The notes under the pieces: generated by a model
Database searches by the model: none
What the model saw: the letters and a program-made list of their open reading frames with translations, nothing else
What the model was told of the DNA's origin: nothing
Position numbers and translations under genes: made by a program
Shown: positions 14,549 through 16,866 of the stretch, one piece after another
Layout of the letters: each line of letters opens with the position of its first letter
Position numbering within the stretch: position 1 is the first letter of the stretch
DNA from: CAKSXP01 sp964539115
GTDB lineage: Bacteria; Bacillota; Clostridia; Oscillospirales; Oscillospiraceae
Length of the DNA stretch: 16,866 nt
Assembly (NCBI GenBank): GCA_964539115.1
Contig: CAZIHY010000050.1
Span: 1 to 16,866 of the forward strand
Direction of reading: 5' to 3'

Positions 14549-15448
14549 ATGAAAATAAGCTATGATTATTACAAGGTCTTTTATTATGCGGCAAAGCTCG
14601 GCAGCTTCACACAGGCGGCCGACGCGCTGATGAGCAATCAACCGAACGTCACCCGCGCCATAAAGAACCTGGAGACAGAATTGGGCTGCACGCTCTTCGT
14701 CCGCGATAACAAGGGCGTGCGTATGACGCCCGAGGGAGAAAAACTTTATGAGCACATCGCGCTTGCGTTTGAGCACATACAGGCGGCGGAGGATGAACTG
14801 GCGATGACCCAGGGCCTGAAAAGCGGCGTTGTAACGATCGCCGCAAGCGGCATAGCGCTACATTGCTGCCTTTTGCCGGCTCTGAAGGAATACCGGGAGA
14901 GATACCCCGGCGTCCGGATCCGTGTGTCCAACCACACGACGCCGCAGGCGATCGAGGAAGTGAAAAGCGGAATTCCGGATTTTGCGATCGTGACAACGCC
15001 TTTTATCCTGCCTAAAACCATACGGGAGCAAAAGGTGCAGGATATACAGGAGGTCGCCGTTTGCAGCCGCGAGTTTGCCCAGCGCTACGGAAAAACGCTG
15101 ACGCTGCGGGAACTTACGGAGCTGCCTGTCATATGCCTTGGACAGCATACAGGGACTTTTATGTTTTATTCCCGTTTCTTTTCGGACTGCGGTCTTACCC
15201 TCCAGCCGGATATCGAGGTGGCGACGTTGGATCAGATCCTGCCTCTTGTCAGGTGCGGCCTTGGCGTCGGCTTTGTCCCGGAGGAATTTGTCGGCGGCGG
15301 CTCCGACGAGGGGGATGTTTGCGTTGTGACCCTGGACAGGCAGATACCGCAGAGACATATTTGCATGCTCCGCCGTGCGGGACAGGCGCCGAGCACGGCA
15401 GCCAGAGAACTTAAAAAGATAATATTTAATGTTTCCGGCATGGTGTAA
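14549..15448 (+). CDS. LysR-family transcriptional regulator
   Basis: 299 residues, normal family length. The winged helix-turn-helix is at 3-62: YYKVFYYAAKLGSFTQAADAL, then NQPNVTRAIKNLETELG, then LFVRDNKGVRMTPEGE. The effector-binding domain of two periplasmic-protein-like lobes spans about 90-295. It binds DNA as a dimer or tetramer and usually controls the divergent gene, here the MATE pump. A GGAGAG ribosome site precedes the ATG. An imperfect palindrome centred on TCAATTTGA (14528-14536), between promoter and start codon, could be an autoregulatory site. The effector is unknown; the pump substrate is a reasonable guess. A terminator follows at 15534. Confidence 0.94.
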   Translation: MKISYDYYKVFYYAAKLGSFTQAADALMSNQPNVTRAIKNLETELGCTLFVRDNKGVRMTPEGEKLYEHIALAFEHIQAAEDELAMTQGLKSGVVTIAASGIALHCCLLPALKEYRERYPGVRIRVSNHTTPQAIEEVKSGIPDFAIVTTPFILPKTIREQKVQDIQEVAVCSREFAQRYGKTLTLRELTELPVICLGQHTGTFMFYSRFFSDCGLTLQPDIEVATLDQILPLVRCGLGVGFVPEEFVGGGSDEGDVCVVTLDRQIPQRHICMLRRAGQAPSTAARELKKIIFNVSGMV

Positions 15449-15533
15449 GGTTCGACCGTGGGAAATTTTTGAGTTCAGACAGGCACCCCAGTTCCGCGGA
15501 GCGCTCTTCCCTCTTCTTTCTTTTGGAAACCGA

Positions 15534-15565
15534 AACCCGACGCCCTTTCCGGAGCGTCGGGTTTT
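15534..15565 (+). terminator. Rho-independent terminator of the LysR gene
   Basis: Perfect 10-bp GC-rich stem AACCCGACGC/GCGTCGGGTT with a 10-base loop and a short T run. It lies 86 bases after the LysR stop, between convergent genes. Confidence 0.8.
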
Positions 15566-15623
15566 GCTGTATGTGTTTTTCCTACTGCGAGTCCGGGAAG
15601 GCATATCGCAGGGCAACGCGCGG

Positions 15624-16550
15624 TCACAGACCGAAGATGCGCTCAGCGTTCGCGTGGTATACTTTCTCCGCCTCGTCGACGGTCAACACGGAGTTGAGGA
15701 ATTCCAGGGACTGGGCGTAATTTTCGATCGGGTAATCGGTGCCGAACACGACGCGGTCAAGACCGAACCGCTCCTTTACGCAGAGAAAGGCGGCCCGCGA
15801 AAAGTTTCCGCTTGTGGATATGTAAAAATTATTGTCGAAATAATAGGAAAGCGGCCGCTTGTTTGCGCCGAGCATCTCAGGACGATCAGCGGCCTTGCCG
15901 GCTATGGCGTCCATGCGGTCGATGATGAAGGGCAGGGTCTCTCCCATATGGCCGAGGATCATTTTCATTTCCGGCAGTTTGTCGAACACGCCTTTGCAGA
16001 CAAGGCGCGTTACAGTGATGCATATGTCTATATGGTAGCCCAGGCCCCTGTTGAGCATTATCCCAAGACCGTCCAGACGTTCCATGGCCGGCGGTCCGGG
16101 GTGGAGATAGACGAACATGCCCAACTCTACCGCCTTTTTGAGCAAAGGGAAATATTCGTCGTCATCGATAAAGGTCGTGGTAAAGTTCGACGACGGCATC
16201 AGCGCGGGAAACCCCATCTCATGGCAGCGCTCAAGCTCGGCTATCGATGCGCCGACGTCCTGCGGTATGATGTTAGCGTACGCAATAAACCTTCCGGGGC
16301 AGCGCTGCATCATGGCATATGCCTCGTCGTTGACCTCACGGACATATTCGACAGCCGCGCTGAGCTCCATGCGTTCCACGCCGCTGGGGCAGCCGATGAG
16401 CTGCGTATCAATGCCGTATTCATCCATGACGGCCACACGCGCGGCAAGCTCACGTTCAAATATTTCCCCGCGTTCTGCGGCGGAGAGCTTCTCCCGGCCG
16501 GGTAGCGCCGACGTAGGCGTATCGTGCGTCTCAAAATCTATTTTCCTCAT
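15624..16550 (-). CDS. Amidohydrolase-family metal enzyme (ACMSD / aromatic decarboxylase-like)
   Basis: 308 residues of the amidohydrolase-2 type, a TIM barrel with one divalent metal. Likely ligands are visible: E7-x-H9 in IDFETH, H150 in YLHPGPP, H201 in ILGHMGE and D272 in FGTDYPIENY. The E-x-H start and the HPGPP and FGTDYP signatures fit the ACMSD group, which contains non-oxidative decarboxylases of hydroxybenzoates (gamma-resorcylate, 2,3-dihydroxybenzoate, 5-carboxyvanillate) as well as lactone hydrolases. The exact substrate cannot be read from the sequence. AGGAG lies about nine bases before the ATG. It is the only enzyme gene here and faces a large regulatory region to its right; a partner gene may begin beyond the window. 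Complete, cytosolic. Confidence 0.88.
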   Translation of the reverse strand: MRKIDFETHDTPTSALPGREKLSAAERGEIFERELAARVAVMDEYGIDTQLIGCPSGVERMELSAAVEYVREVNDEAYAMMQRCPGRFIAYANIIPQDVGASIAELERCHEMGFPALMPSSNFTTTFIDDDEYFPLLKKAVELGMFVYLHPGPPAMERLDGLGIMLNRGLGYHIDICITVTRLVCKGVFDKLPEMKMILGHMGETLPFIIDRMDAIAGKAADRPEMLGANKRPLSYYFDNNFYISTSGNFSRAAFLCVKERFGLDRVVFGTDYPIENYAQSLEFLNSVLTVDEAEKVYHANAERIFGL

Positions 16551-16571
16551 AAATCACACTCCTGTTCCTCA

Positions 16572-16603
16572 CCGCTGCAGCCCAATATAACGCGTTGCAG
16601 CGG
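16572..16603. promoter_or_regulatory. Inverted repeat over the amidohydrolase promoter
   Basis: Perfect 8-bp arms CCGCTGCA (16572-16579) and TGCAGCGG (16596-16603), enclosing the predicted -10 box. It could be an operator, or a DNA cruciform or RNA hairpin. Confidence 0.4.
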
Positions 16604-16613
16604 GCATGGACAA
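16585..16613 (-). promoter_or_regulatory. Predicted promoter of the amidohydrolase gene
   Basis: Minus-strand TTGTCC (16608-16613), 17 bases, TTATAT (16585-16590), about 35 bases before the start codon. Other weaker promoters further upstream cannot be excluded. Confidence 0.4.
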
Positions 16614-16723
16614 AGCGGGAACCGACACAAGTACCAGTCAAAGCCCGCCTATGTACCTCCTGATATTCCTTCACCATATTATTACAAGGCTAATGTATCA
16701 CGTTCCATGGCAGTGTTTCAAGT

Positions 16724-16790
16724 ATAATTTGTGCATAACATCTCATATCTCTAAATAATTTGTGCATAAAATTCGCAATAATGCACAAAT
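16724..16790. promoter_or_regulatory. Cluster of ATTTGTGCAT boxes, probable operator
   Basis: Two perfect 15-bp direct repeats ATAATTTGTGCATAA at 16724-16738 and 16755-16769, 31 bp apart (about three helical turns). The second forms a perfect 10-bp inverted repeat with ATGCACAAAT at 16781-16790 across 13 bases. Three copies of one box in 67 bp strongly suggest binding of a dimeric or tetrameric regulator. Confidence 0.6.
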
Positions 16791-16866
16791 CCTTTGAGCC
16801 GCAATACGGAAAGGCTGATTTGGATTTGGTCCTGATGCCTCAGATACAAATCACAGCATCAAAAAA

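Larger units (their letters stand above)
16551..16866. other. Regulatory region upstream of the amidohydrolase, reaching the window edge
   Basis: About 316 bases without a convincing gene. It holds a minus-strand promoter at 16585-16613, an inverted repeat over that promoter (16572-16603), the box cluster at 16724-16790 and a final inverted repeat TGATGC/GCATCA near 16834-16860. A divergent plus-strand gene may begin beyond the edge. Confidence 0.5.

Noticed and set aside
15429..16505. A 358-codon plus-strand frame across the amidohydrolase gene
   Set aside because: The minus strand encodes a complete metal enzyme with its ligands; the plus frame has no ribosome site or motif.
16530..16680. 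A short minus-strand frame beginning MVKEYQEVHRRA upstream of the amidohydrolase
   Set aside because: No ribosome site, no recognisable feature, and it crosses the inverted repeat and promoter-like elements.

Overview
The window looks like a chromosomal segment of a GC-rich, anaerobic, low-oxygen Firmicute, most likely an Oscillospirales/Clostridia gut-type bacterium. The reasons are strong AGGAGG ribosome sites, an HtrA with a long cytosolic N-terminus, lipoprotein amino-acid ABC systems, a group B type monomeric [FeFe] hydrogenase and the general style of the proteins. No rRNA, tRNA, CRISPR array, intact transposon or phage module was seen.

Layout from left to right. (1) 1-475: a broken Xre/Cro-type regulator, then a terminator. 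(2) 476-2296, minus: a 606-residue right-handed beta-helix protein of unknown function, carried as a single-gene unit with its own promoter, palindromes and terminator. (3) 2432-3130, minus: a HAD nucleotidase. (4) 3371-4825, minus: an HtrA/DegP-like membrane-anchored serine protease. (5) 4826-5408: a long non-coding stretch rich in perfect hairpins that looks like an interspersed repeat. (6) 5409-7529, minus: an OmpR-family response regulator followed by its sensor kinase. Phased TTCACA-type direct repeats sit the same distance from the -10 box in front of both the regulator gene and the htrA gene, suggesting one envelope-stress circuit. (7) 7809-11354, plus: a polar amino acid ABC importer (lipoprotein, permease, ATPase). 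Behind it, under its own promoter, lies a second lipoprotein whose sequence order is that of a circularly permuted substrate-binding protein. (8) 11420-12862, minus (start at 12865): a group B type [FeFe] hydrogenase with several ferredoxin clusters. (9) 13077-15448: a MATE efflux pump divergent from a LysR regulator, with overlapping promoters. (10) 15624-16550, minus: an ACMSD/decarboxylase-like amidohydrolase. (11) 16551-16866: a regulatory region with repeated ATAATTTGTGCATAA boxes.

The items most worth following are the circularly permuted binding protein, the inferred two-component/HtrA regulon, the beta-helix protein with matching end modules, and the ATTTGTGCAT operator cluster at the right edge. 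All functional statements are read from sequence motifs only; no database search was possible.
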